Assembly: GCA_024235915.1 (NCBI GenBank)
Contig: JACKLO010000007.1
Location: 62,001-126,000 of the forward strand
DNA from: Burkholderiaceae bacterium
GTDB lineage: Bacteria; Pseudomonadota; Gammaproteobacteria; Burkholderiales; Burkholderiaceae_C
Length of the DNA: 64,000 bases
Direction: 5' to 3'
Both the position numbers and the translations under genes were made by a program. Positions 23,640 to 31,757 of this stretch are shown piece by piece. The notes beneath the pieces were generated by a model. That model was not told where the DNA came from. It searched no databases and saw only the letters and a list, made by a program, of their open reading frames with translations. Every line of letters begins with the position of its first letter. The stretch's first letter is position 1.

Positions 23640-25196
23640 ATGAAGTACCGCGACCTGCGAGACTTCATCGGCCAGCTCGAACGGCAGGGTCAATTGCGCC
23701 GGGTGGCCGATCCGGTGTCACCTGCCCTGGAGATGACGGCTGTTGCCGACGCTGTGCTGCGCGCCGAAGGACCGGCGCTGCTGTTCGAGCAGCCCACGGG
23801 GCATACGATGCCGGTGCTGGCCAACCTGTTCGGTACCCCTGAACGGGTGGCCCTGGGCATGGGGGCCTCGTCGCTGGCGGACCTGCGCGACGTCGGCCGC
23901 CTGCTGGCCGCACTGAAGGAGCCGGAGCCGCCCAAGGGCCTGAAGGAGGTGGGCAAGCTCTGGGACATGGCCAAGGCGGTGTGGGACATGAAGCCTGCCG
24001 TCAAGGGCAGTGCGCCGTGCCAGGCCGTGGTGCTGGAAGGCGACGACATTGATCTGGCCCGCCTGCCGGTGCAGACCTGCTGGCCCGGCGACGCCGGCCC
24101 ACTCATCACCTGGGGCCTGGTGGTCACGCGCGGTCCGCAGGGCGTGGCGCAGCCGCGTCGGCGGCAGAACCTGGGCATCTACCGCCAGCAGGTCATCGGC
24201 CCGCGGCAGACCATCATGCGCTGGCTGGCGCATCGCGGCGGCGCGCTGGACTTCCGCGATTTCGCCCGCGCCAACCCCGGCCAGCCGTTCCCCATCGTCA
24301 CCGCGCTGGGCGCCGACCCGGCCACCATCCTCGGCGCTGTCACCCCGGTGCCCGACACGCTCAGCGAATACCAGTTCGCCGGCCTGCTGCGCGGCAGCCG
24401 CACCGAACTGGTGGACAGCGCCGTCGGCGAAGGAAACTTGAAGCTGCAGGTGCCCGCCAGCGCCGAGATCGTGCTCGAAGGCCACATCCCGGTGGCGGCG
24501 CCGGGCTTCACGGGCACTTCGGCCGCCGGCGTGCCGTTGAAGGAACAGGGCGGATACCTGTATGCGCTGGAAGGCCCGTTCGGCGACCACACCGGCTACT
24601 ACAACGAGCAGGACTGGTTCCCGGTGTTCGAGCTGTCGCGGCTGACGATGCGCGACGATGCGATCTACCACTCCACCTACACCGGCAAGCCGCCGGACGA
24701 ACCGGCCGTGCTGGGCGTGGCGCTGAACGAAGTCTTCGTGCCGATCCTGCAGAAGCAGTTTCCCGAGATCGCCGACTTCTACCTGCCGCCCGAAGGCTGC
24801 AGCTACCGCATGGCGGTGATCAGCATCCGCAAGGCCTACCCAGGCCACGCCAAGCGAGTGATGTTCGGGCTGTGGAGCTTTCTGCGCCAGTTCATGTACA
24901 CCAAGTTCATCGTGGTGGTGGACGACGACGTGGACATCCGCGACTGGAAGGAAGTGGTGTGGGCCATCACCACCCGCATGGACCCGGTGCGCGACACCAC
25001 CCTGGTGGAACAGACGCCGATCGACTACCTGGACTTCGCGTCACCGGTCAGTGGCCTGGGCGGCAAGATGGGCCTGGACGCGACGAACAAGTGGCCTGGC
25101 GAGACCGCTCGCGAATGGGGGCGCCCACTCACCATGGACGCCGCCGTCACGGCACGCACAGCCAGCCTGGTGAAGCGTGTGCTCGAAGGCCTTTGA
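23640..25196 (+). CDS. ubiD: UbiD, prenylated-FMN-dependent 3-polyprenyl-4-hydroxybenzoate decarboxylase
   Basis: The 518 residues begin MKYRDLRDFIGQLERQGQL, the standard UbiD N-terminus, and show LPVQTCWPGDAGPLITWGLVV, RRRQNLGIYRQQVIG and the C-terminal RVMFGLWSFLRQF and DDVDIRDWKEVVWAI. The enzyme removes the carboxyl group in ubiquinone synthesis using prenylated FMN made by UbiX; ubiX is not in the window. A TCTAAT hexamer lies 11 bases before the ATG, so the leader is probably only a few bases. The downstream region is non-coding and structured. Confidence 0.97.
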   Translation: MKYRDLRDFIGQLERQGQLRRVADPVSPALEMTAVADAVLRAEGPALLFEQPTGHTMPVLANLFGTPERVALGMGASSLADLRDVGRLLAALKEPEPPKGLKEVGKLWDMAKAVWDMKPAVKGSAPCQAVVLEGDDIDLARLPVQTCWPGDAGPLITWGLVVTRGPQGVAQPRRRQNLGIYRQQVIGPRQTIMRWLAHRGGALDFRDFARANPGQPFPIVTALGADPATILGAVTPVPDTLSEYQFAGLLRGSRTELVDSAVGEGNLKLQVPASAEIVLEGHIPVAAPGFTGTSAAGVPLKEQGGYLYALEGPFGDHTGYYNEQDWFPVFELSRLTMRDDAIYHSTYTGKPPDEPAVLGVALNEVFVPILQKQFPEIADFYLPPEGCSYRMAVISIRKAYPGHAKRVMFGLWSFLRQFMYTKFIVVVDDDVDIRDWKEVVWAITTRMDPVRDTTLVEQTPIDYLDFASPVSGLGGKMGLDATNKWPGETAREWGRPLTMDAAVTARTASLVKRVLEGL

Positions 25197-25245
25197 TCTG
25201 CGTCAGCGCGAATGTAAAGACGGCCTGAAATTCGCCGCAGCCGTC

Positions 25246-25274
25246 TTGCGCGCGGCCACGGCTTGCCCTAATGT
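25246..25274 (+). promoter_or_regulatory. Promoter-like element before the candidate small RNA
   Basis: TTGCGC (25246-25251) and TAATGT (25269-25274) are separated by 17 bases. An overlapping CCTAAT gives a 15-base spacing. Initiation would fall at about 25279-25282, exactly at the base of the first hairpin. Confidence 0.45.
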
Positions 25275-25277
25275 TGA

Positions 25278-25416
25278 GGTGCCTTCCACGAAGGCGCCCT
25301 GAGACGGCACAGTCTTCTGTGCGTCAGGAACGTCGGACACCACTCTCCGAAGTTCCGCAGGCGGCACCGCCCGCCACGCCCCTCCCGGTCGAAACGGCCC
25401 GGAGGGGTTTCTGTTT
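25278..25416 (+). ncRNA. Candidate structured small RNA downstream of ubiD
   Basis: About 139 bases hold four successive hairpins plus a terminator and no plausible reading frame. Hairpin 1: GGTGCCTTC/GAAGGCGCC (25278-25298). Hairpin 2: CCTGA...GCACAG/CTGTGC...TCAGG (25298-25328). Hairpin 3: GAAC...TCGGA/TCCGA...GTTC, loop CACCACTC (25328-25355). Hairpin 4: GGCGG/CCGCC, loop CACCGC (25360-25375). Three loops share CAC or CACC. It lies between convergent genes (ubiD ends 25196; the minus-strand oxidoreductase ends 25432), so it is not a leader of either. It could instead be the processed 3' end of the ubiD message. I do not recognise it as 6S, tmRNA, SRP or RNase P RNA. Confidence 0.6.
25379..25416 (+). 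terminator. Intrinsic terminator ending the candidate small RNA
   Basis: CCCCTCC pairs with GGAGGGG (25401-25407), extended inside by a G-G/C-C pair, and is followed by TTTCTGTTT. It is oriented to stop plus-strand transcription and may also end ubiD transcripts. Confidence 0.75.
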
Positions 25417-25431
25417 CCAGGGCCGACCCTT

Positions 25432-26442
25432 TCAGGACGCTGCGAGGTCGAACTCGCGCGCCAGCAGCGCGTACGAATGGCGCCGCACCGCCGGGTCGCA
25501 GGCCCAGGTGTTGACCACCAGCTCGTCGAGCTTCAGCTCGGCCGCCAGCGCGCGCAGCTGGGCGCCGACGGTGGCGGCGCTGCCCACGAAGGCGCGCGCA
25601 CGCATCGGCGCCAGCTGCCGGGTCTCGGCGTCGTCGAAACCCGTGGCGGCAATCTCGTCCGGCCAACGCAGCGGGCCCAGGCGGCCACGGGCGCGGTCCA
25701 GCCGCCAGCGGTCGCGGCTCAGCGCCTGGTGCTGCGCCTCGGCGTCGCTGTCGGCCACCAGGGCCCAGACGCAGATCGTGGCCTTTGGCGCCGGGTGGCG
25801 GTCGCTGGGGCGGTAGAGCGTGCGGTACAGGTGCAGCGCCTGCTCCACGCCCTGGCCGTCCATGAAGAAGTAGGCAAAGGCGTAGGGCAGGCCCAGGTGG
25901 GCCGCCAGCTGCGCACCGTAGTCCGAGCTGCCCAGCATCCACACATCGGGCGCGCGCTCCAGGCCGCTGCCTTCGGGTGGCAGCGGGTGCGCCGGCAGGC
26001 CGTGCGCCGGCAGGCCGCGCGTCCACGCGATCAGTTCCTGCACCTGCTGCGGAAACTCGTCCGGGTTGCCCGCCACGTTCGGGTTCAGCAGCCGGGCCGT
26101 GCGCCCGTCGCTGCCCGGTGCCCGGCCCACGCCGAGGTCGATGCGCCCCGGCGCCAGCGCGTCCAGCACGCGGAACTGCTCCGCCACCTTCAGCGCGGCG
26201 TAGTGCGGCAGCATCACCCCGGCACTGCCGATGCGGATGCGCGTGGTGCGCGCCGCCACGGCGGCCATCAAGACCTCGGGTGCGGTGCCGACGATGGTGG
26301 GCAGGGCGTGATGTTCGCTGAGCCAGAAGCGGTGGTAGCCCAGGCCGTCGGCAACACCGGCCAGGTCCAGCGTGTCACGGATGGCGTCGTCCTGGCCGCG
26401 CCCGGCGACCCAGACCGATTGGTCGAGCAGGGAGAGTTTCAC
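25432..26442 (-). CDS. LLM-class (luciferase-like) flavin-dependent oxidoreductase
   Basis: This 336-residue TIM-barrel flavoprotein has the family landmarks LSLLDQSVW near the N-terminus, FWLSEHHALPTIVGTAPEVL, RIRIGSAGVMLPHYAALKVAEQF, the FMN-contacting LGVGRAPGSDGRTA and VNTWACDPAVRRHSY at the end. It belongs to the MsnO8/YhbW-like group of monooxygenase-like proteins that often prefer alkanal-like or unknown substrates. The start is a GTG directly behind a CACAAT hexamer; the longer open frame upstream overlaps the GMC gene and is not used. Confidence 0.9.
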   Translation of the reverse strand: MKLSLLDQSVWVAGRGQDDAIRDTLDLAGVADGLGYHRFWLSEHHALPTIVGTAPEVLMAAVAARTTRIRIGSAGVMLPHYAALKVAEQFRVLDALAPGRIDLGVGRAPGSDGRTARLLNPNVAGNPDEFPQQVQELIAWTRGLPAHGLPAHPLPPEGSGLERAPDVWMLGSSDYGAQLAAHLGLPYAFAYFFMDGQGVEQALHLYRTLYRPSDRHPAPKATICVWALVADSDAEAQHQALSRDRWRLDRARGRLGPLRWPDEIAATGFDDAETRQLAPMRARAFVGSAATVGAQLRALAAELKLDELVVNTWACDPAVRRHSYALLAREFDLAAS

Positions 26443-26448
26443 CCCGCC

Positions 26449-26454
26449 ATTGTG
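26449..26454 (-). promoter_or_regulatory. -10-like hexamer CACAAT six bases before the GTG start
   Basis: On the minus strand CACAAT-GGCGGG-GTG. The GGCGGG could in principle act as a weak ribosome-binding site but would touch the start codon. Confidence 0.45.
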
Positions 26455-26504
26455 GCGGCGCCGTTGCGGTGCCGCAGTGGCGCCGTCGCGGCGTCGCTGG
26501 CCGG

Positions 26505-28106
26505 TCAAGCCGCGCGGATCATGTCGGCCGCCTTTTCCGCCACCATGATCACCGGCGCGTTGGTGTTGCCGGACACGATGCGCGGCATGATGGACGCATC
26601 CACCACCCGCAGCCCCTGCAGCCCATGCACGCGCAGCTGGGCGTCGACCACATCGTGCGCCGGGTCCGGCCCCATGCGGCAGCTGCCCACCGGGTGGTAG
26701 ATGGTGTCGGCACGGGCGCGGATCACCTGCTCGATCTGTTCGTCGGTCTGCGCCACCGCGGTGGAATTCAGTTCGCGCCCGCCGAAGCGTGCCAGTGCCG
26801 GCTGCTGCAGGATGCGCCGCATGGCCTTGAAGCCCAGCACCAGGCGCTGCAGATCGTCCGGGTCGGTCAGGAAGCCGGGGTCGATGCGCGGCGCGGCCAT
26901 CGGGTCGGCACTGTCCAGGCCCAGCGTGCCGCGGCTGCGCGGGCGCAGCAGGCAGACATGACAGGAGTAACCGTGGCCGAACACCGGCTTGCGGCCATGG
27001 TCGATCAACTTGCCAATCACGAAGTGCAACTGCAGGTCCGGAGTGGTCACGTCGGGCGTGCTGCGGAAGAAGGCGCCGGCCTCGGCGAAGTTGGTGGTCA
27101 GCAGGCCGCTGCGCGTGCGCCGCCATTCGCGGATGCCCTGCAGCGCCCGCCAGGCGCCGGCCAGCGACAGCCCGAACAGGTCGTGCAGGCCCGGCGTGTC
27201 GACGATCTGCACCACGTCCGGGTGGTCGTGCAGGTGGCGGCCGACCGCAGGCAGGTGATGGGTGACGCGGATGCCGTGGTCCTGCAGCGCCGCAGCGTCG
27301 CCGATGCCCGAGAGCATCAGCAATTGCGGCGACTGCAGTGCACCGGCACAGACGATGACTTCGCGCCGTGCCTGCAGCGTCTGCGTGCTGCCGTCGTCCC
27401 GCCGCAGTTCGACGCCGGTGGCACGGGTGCCTTCCATCACGATGCGCGTGGCCCGGGCCTTCGTGATCACCTGCAGGTTGGGACGCCCCAGGTTCGGCGT
27501 CAGGTAGCCCTTGGCGGCGCTGAAACGTTCACCGTGGCGGTGGGTCACCTGGTAGAGCCCGGCGCCTTCCTGCTGCGCGCCGTTGAAGTCGGTGTTCGCG
27601 GGCAGCCCGGCCTGCAGGCAGGCCTGCACGAAGTGCGTGCCGAACGGGTTCGGGCTGCGCAGGTCCATCACGTTCAGCGGCCCGCCCTGTGCGTGGAAGG
27701 CGTCGGCGCCGCGCTCGTTGTGCTCGGCGCGCCGGAAGTAGGGCAGCACGTCGTCCCAGCCCCACCCGGGGTTGCCCAGCTGCGACCAGTGGTCGTAGTC
27801 CTGCGGCTGGCCACGCAGGTAGATCATGGCGTTGATGGAACTCGACCCGCCCAGCACCTTGCCGCGAGGCTGGTAGCCGCGGCGGCCACCCAGACCCGGC
27901 TGCGGCACCGTCTGGAAGGCCCAGTTGGCGGTGCCGGTCTGTGCCATCACCGCCAAGCCAGCAGGACAGTGGATCAGTACGCTGCGGTCCGCCGGGCCGG
28001 CTTCCAGCAGGGCGACACGGGTGTCGGGGGTTTCGCTCAGGCGCGCGGCCAGCACGGCGCCGGCCGAGCCGCCGCCGACGATGACGTAGTCATGGCTCTC
28101 AGGCAT
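26505..28106 (-). CDS. GMC family oxidoreductase (choline/alcohol dehydrogenase-like)
   Basis: The 533-residue protein has the FAD-binding N-terminus DYVIVGGGSAGAVLAARLSE, the GMC signature 1 region (PRGKVLGGSSSINAMIYLRG), signature 2 (GALQSPQLLMLSGIG) and the C-terminal active-site segment YHPVGSCRMG with His, followed by VVDASIMPRIVSGNTNAPV. It oxidises an alcohol to an aldehyde; the substrate is not predictable, though choline or polyethylene-glycol-type alcohols are common. It is 62 bases upstream of the LLM oxidoreductase on the same strand and divergent from the acylase. Confidence 0.94.
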   Translation of the reverse strand: MPESHDYVIVGGGSAGAVLAARLSETPDTRVALLEAGPADRSVLIHCPAGLAVMAQTGTANWAFQTVPQPGLGGRRGYQPRGKVLGGSSSINAMIYLRGQPQDYDHWSQLGNPGWGWDDVLPYFRRAEHNERGADAFHAQGGPLNVMDLRSPNPFGTHFVQACLQAGLPANTDFNGAQQEGAGLYQVTHRHGERFSAAKGYLTPNLGRPNLQVITKARATRIVMEGTRATGVELRRDDGSTQTLQARREVIVCAGALQSPQLLMLSGIGDAAALQDHGIRVTHHLPAVGRHLHDHPDVVQIVDTPGLHDLFGLSLAGAWRALQGIREWRRTRSGLLTTNFAEAGAFFRSTPDVTTPDLQLHFVIGKLIDHGRKPVFGHGYSCHVCLLRPRSRGTLGLDSADPMAAPRIDPGFLTDPDDLQRLVLGFKAMRRILQQPALARFGGRELNSTAVAQTDEQIEQVIRARADTIYHPVGSCRMGPDPAHDVVDAQLRVHGLQGLRVVDASIMPRIVSGNTNAPVIMVAEKAADMIRAA

Positions 28107-28112
28107 GGAATC

Positions 28113-28118
28113 ATCCTA
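28113..28118 (-). promoter_or_regulatory. -10-like hexamer TAGGAT six bases before the GMC oxidoreductase start
   Basis: Minus strand: TAGGAT-GATTCC-ATG. No ribosome-binding site fits between hexamer and start. Confidence 0.45.
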
Positions 28119-28200
28119 GACCGGGTGGCTGCCGATTCCCGCCGCGCCGGCCCAGGTTAGGCTCAACGCTCTAGAGCGTCCCCTTCCAGGAGAAACCCCG

Positions 28201-30621
28201 ATGCGTTGGTTGAAGCGCGCCCTGCTGGCGCTGCTGGCCCTGTGCCTGCTGGTCGCTGCGGCGGCCTGGTTCTACGTGCAGCGCGTGAACCCGGTGCACG
28301 ATGGCCGCCTGAGCCTGCCCGGCCTGCAGGCGGAGGTGCGCATCGAACGCGACGCGCACGGCATCCCCACCATCACCGCGGGCAGCGATGCCGATGCCTT
28401 CTTCGCGCTGGGCGTGGTGCATGTGCAGGACCGTCTGTGGCAGCTGGAAACCCACCGCCGCATCGGCAGCGGCCGTCTGGCCGAGGCCTTCGGCTCCGCG
28501 GCGCTGGACACCGACCGTTTCCTGCGCGCCCTGGGTGTGCGCCAGATGGCGCAGGCCCAGTGGGCGCGCCTGCCGGCGGAAAGCCGCGCCGTGCTGGAGG
28601 CCTACAGCGCCGGTGTCAACGCCGCGCTGGGCCAGTTGAAGGCCAGGCCACCGGAATTCCTGGTGCTGGGCGTGGTGCCCGAGGCCTGGACGCCCGTGGA
28701 CAGCCTGGCCTGGGCGATGATGATGGCCTGGGACCTGGGCGGCAACTGGCGCAACGAACTGCAGCGCATGCGCCTGGCCGCTGCTCTGCCGCGCGAGCGC
28801 ATCGACGAACTGATGCCGCCCTACCCCGGCGACGCACCGCCGGTCACCCGCGACTACCCGCAGCTCTACCGCGACCTCGGCCTGCTGCGCGCCCCGGTGC
28901 GCCAGGCCTGGACGTCGCTTCCGGCGTTGGCGCCGGAATCGGGCATCGAAGGCACGGGGTCCAACAACTGGGTGCTGTCCGGCGCGCGCAGCGCCACCGG
29001 CCAGCCGCTGCTGGCCAACGATCCGCACCTGGGGCTCACGACGCCTGCGCTGTGGTACTTCGCCCGCCTGAAGACGCCCACGCTGGACGTCGGCGGCGCC
29101 ACCATGCCCGGCCTGCCCAGCGTGGTGCTGGGCCAGAACGCACGCATCGCCTGGGGTTTCACCAACACCAACCCGGACGTGCAGGACCTCTACATCGAGC
29201 AGGTGGACCCGGCCGACGCCACCCGCTACCGCACGCCCGACGGCAGCGCCGCCTTCGAGACCCGGCCTGAGACGATCCGTGTGAAGGGTGGCGACGACGT
29301 CACGATGACCGTGCGCCGCACCCGCCACGGCCCGGTGATCTCCGACGCCGCGGGCCTGGACGACGTCAGCAACCCCGGCCATGTGCTGGCTCTGCGCTGG
29401 GCCGCGCTGGACCCCGACAGCGACCCCATCGCGCCCAGCCTGGGCATGATGCGCGCCGCCACGGTGGAGGCCTTCATCGCTGCCGCGGAAGGCTGGGTGG
29501 CACCGATGCAGAACATGGTGGTGGCCGATGCCTCGGGGCACATCGGCATCGTCTCGCCCGGCCGCGTGCCACTGCGCCAGCCCGACAACGATCTCGCCGG
29601 CCAGGTGCCCGCCCCGGGCTGGGATGCGCGCTATGACTGGATCGGCTGGATCCCCGCCCACGAGACGCCGCGCGAAGTGGACCCGGCGCGCGGCTGGATC
29701 GCCACCGCCAACCAGCGCATCACGCCGCCTGGCTACCGCCACCACCTTACGCACGACTGGACCTTGCCCTATCGCCAGCAGCGCATCGAACAGCGCCTGG
29801 CCGAACGGGCCAAGCACACGCTGGACGACCTGGGCGCCATCCAGGCCGACGTGAAGTCGCTGGCCGCCGCCAAGCTGCTGCCCTGGCTCAAGCAGGCGCG
29901 GCCGGCGCACACGCTGGCCGATGCGGCGCGCCAGCAGCTGGACGGTTGGGACGGCACGATGGCTGGCGACCGCGCCGCGCCATTGATCCACTGGGCCTGG
30001 CAGCGCGCGCTGGCGCGGCGGCTGTTCGAGGACGAGGTGGGCGAATCACTGTTCAGCAAGCACTTCGCCGGCCGCAGCTTTCAGGACGCGTTGGAAGGCG
30101 TGCTCACGCGCGACGACGCCTGGTGGTGCGACGACAAGCGTACCCCCGCTGCCGAATCCTGTGCCGACCGCAACAGCGTGGCACTGGCCGACGCGCTGGA
30201 CGAACTGTCGGCACGTTTCGGTGCCGACCCGGCGCGCTGGCGCTGGGACGACGCGCACCGCGCGGTGTCGGAACACCGGCCGTTTTCCAAGGTGGCGGCG
30301 CTGGCGCCCTGGTTCGAGGTCTCGGTGCCGGTGCCGGGCGATACCTACACGGTCGACGCCATGCGCGTCAGCCTGGCCGGCCCGGAAGCGCAGCGCTACC
30401 GCGCGGTGCACGGCCCCAGCCTGCGCGCGCTCTACGACGTGGCCGACCGCGCGAACTCGCGTTTCATGCACAGCAGCGGCCAGAGCGGGCTGCCCTGGGC
30501 CGCCACCTACCGCAGCTTCGCCACGCCCTGGGCCGAAGGGCAGACCGTGCCGTTGTGGCCGGCGGGGGCGGCAGCTGCGGCCGGCGGCACGCTGCGCCTG
30601 CAGGCGCCTGTTGCGCCCTGA
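28201..30621 (+). CDS. Penicillin-acylase family N-terminal nucleophile hydrolase
   Basis: The 806 residues follow the family plan: an N-terminal membrane or signal helix (RALLALLALCLLVAAAAWFYV), an alpha chain with VRIERDAHGIPTITA and FALGVVHVQDRLWQLE, a linker, and a beta chain beginning at the autocatalytic nucleophile Ser254 in GTGSNNWVLSG. Downstream, LANDPHLGL and FTNTNPDVQDLY match the family. Members hydrolyse amide bonds of penicillins, acyl-homoserine lactones or other N-acyl compounds; substrate is open. AGGAGA precedes the ATG. The nearby nitrile hydratase, which makes amides, gives a tentative amide-turnover context. Confidence 0.93.
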   Translation: MRWLKRALLALLALCLLVAAAAWFYVQRVNPVHDGRLSLPGLQAEVRIERDAHGIPTITAGSDADAFFALGVVHVQDRLWQLETHRRIGSGRLAEAFGSAALDTDRFLRALGVRQMAQAQWARLPAESRAVLEAYSAGVNAALGQLKARPPEFLVLGVVPEAWTPVDSLAWAMMMAWDLGGNWRNELQRMRLAAALPRERIDELMPPYPGDAPPVTRDYPQLYRDLGLLRAPVRQAWTSLPALAPESGIEGTGSNNWVLSGARSATGQPLLANDPHLGLTTPALWYFARLKTPTLDVGGATMPGLPSVVLGQNARIAWGFTNTNPDVQDLYIEQVDPADATRYRTPDGSAAFETRPETIRVKGGDDVTMTVRRTRHGPVISDAAGLDDVSNPGHVLALRWAALDPDSDPIAPSLGMMRAATVEAFIAAAEGWVAPMQNMVVADASGHIGIVSPGRVPLRQPDNDLAGQVPAPGWDARYDWIGWIPAHETPREVDPARGWIATANQRITPPGYRHHLTHDWTLPYRQQRIEQRLAERAKHTLDDLGAIQADVKSLAAAKLLPWLKQARPAHTLADAARQQLDGWDGTMAGDRAAPLIHWAWQRALARRLFEDEVGESLFSKHFAGRSFQDALEGVLTRDDAWWCDDKRTPAAESCADRNSVALADALDELSARFGADPARWRWDDAHRAVSEHRPFSKVAALAPWFEVSVPVPGDTYTVDAMRVSLAGPEAQRYRAVHGPSLRALYDVADRANSRFMHSSGQSGLPWAATYRSFATPWAEGQTVPLWPAGAAAAAGGTLRLQAPVAP

Positions 30622-30689
30622 CGGCGTCTGATCACCAGGTGCTGCCGTCCGCACCTGTCGCGCAACGCGCTTCTACCGCGCCAAGCGCA

Positions 30690-31067
30690 TCAGTCTGCGG
30701 CCGCGCCGCATGCGGGGTCGAGCACGATGGGCTGACCATGCGGTGTGCGTTCGGCGGCCGCAGCCCACGCAGCGGCCAGTGCCTGCAACTGGGCCGCTTC
30801 GCCCAGCCCCCGGGTGAGCACCATGGATTCCAGTGCGTTCAGCCAGTGCTGCCAGTAGTGGCGGCCGTCGTCCGGATCGCCGTGCACCTGTGCGTCACGG
30901 ATGGCTGCTGCCAGCGCGGCCGCCCATTCGGGCCAGGTGAACACTCCACGTTCGTGCAGTGCCAGCACCAGCGCGAACGCCTGGGCTTGCCAGGGCTCGC
31001 CAAAGATCGGCCCCTCGTCGCTCAGCCGCAGTCCCGGCAGTGCAGCGAGGTCAGGGGCAGGGATCAT
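30690..31067 (-). CDS. Nitrile hydratase accessory (activator) protein
   Basis: This 125-residue protein resembles the small activators (P14K/NhlE type) encoded after nitrile hydratase subunits; FGEPWQAQAFALVLALHERGVFTWPEWA and YWQHWLNALESMVL are also seen in the N-terminal part of beta subunits, to which these activators are related. It would deliver cobalt to the alpha subunit by subunit swapping. The ATG overlaps the beta-subunit stop (ATGA), which fixes the start. It ends convergently 68 bases from the acylase. Confidence 0.85.
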   Translation of the reverse strand: MIPAPDLAALPGLRLSDEGPIFGEPWQAQAFALVLALHERGVFTWPEWAAALAAAIRDAQVHGDPDDGRHYWQHWLNALESMVLTRGLGEAAQLQALAAAWAAAAERTPHGQPIVLDPACGAAAD

Positions 31068-31747
31068 GCGGCCTCCAGGTAGGACGCCCAGGCGTCGACG
31101 CTGATGCTGTCGCGCGGATCGCCGTGCGGCCCCCAGAGCTCGGTGGCGGCGAACTCGACGGTGAACAGCCATTGGGCCTCGTCGCGGCATTCGGCGTGCG
31201 CGTCGGCGAACAGGTGCGCACCATGCACGTCGACCACCGTGCCCACGTGGCCGCGCACATACCGCGGCAGGCGGGTGTGGCCCGGTGGATGGAGGTTGCG
31301 GGCGCGCACGCGGTCTCCCCGCGCAAACGGTGCTGGCATGGCCGCCGGCCGGCTCACGGGCGTGCCGCGCGCCAAAGCGGCGTCGACATCGGCCGCATGC
31401 AGCACGCGCAGCGTGGCGCCTCCGGCATGGTTTGGCGCAGCTGCCGTTGCCAGCCTGCCCCGGCGCACGGCAGCCACCTCGGCGTTGTCCAGCAGCCCGC
31501 GCTGCAGCATCAGCCGCTCCAGCGCCGCGAGCCAGATCGCGTAATAACTCGAGCCCAGGTACTGCGCCGGCGGCAGGCTTTCGCGGGCCGCGCGCGACTG
31601 GTCGATGTTCCAGGCGCCTGTAGCGCCCATGGCCAGCGTCAGGCCCAGGGCGCGTCGCTCCCAGGCGGCGTGGAACAACGGCTCGTCTGCTTCTGGCTGC
31701 ACCGGGCCGAAGCCCTGCAGACCGCCCATGTCATGCACACCGTTCAT
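31064..31747 (-). CDS. nthB: Nitrile hydratase beta subunit
   Basis: The 227 residues begin MNGVHDMGGLQGFGPV, the almost invariant start of the family. YYAIWLAALERLML marks the helical N-terminal half, and the C-terminal SH3-like barrel shows RVRARNLHPPGHTRLPRY and VEFAATELWG. The arginines that contact the oxidised cysteines of alpha are in the expected N-terminal (about 40-60) and C-terminal parts. It starts 10 bases after the alpha-subunit stop. Confidence 0.95.
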   Translation of the reverse strand: MNGVHDMGGLQGFGPVQPEADEPLFHAAWERRALGLTLAMGATGAWNIDQSRAARESLPPAQYLGSSYYAIWLAALERLMLQRGLLDNAEVAAVRRGRLATAAAPNHAGGATLRVLHAADVDAALARGTPVSRPAAMPAPFARGDRVRARNLHPPGHTRLPRYVRGHVGTVVDVHGAHLFADAHAECRDEAQWLFTVEFAATELWGPHGDPRDSISVDAWASYLEAA

Positions 31748-31757
31748 GCGTACGCCC

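Noticed and set aside
25278..25416. 6S RNA, tmRNA or SRP RNA as the identity of the structured RNA
   Set aside because: There is no long rod with central bubble, no tRNA-like ends and no SRP apical motif.
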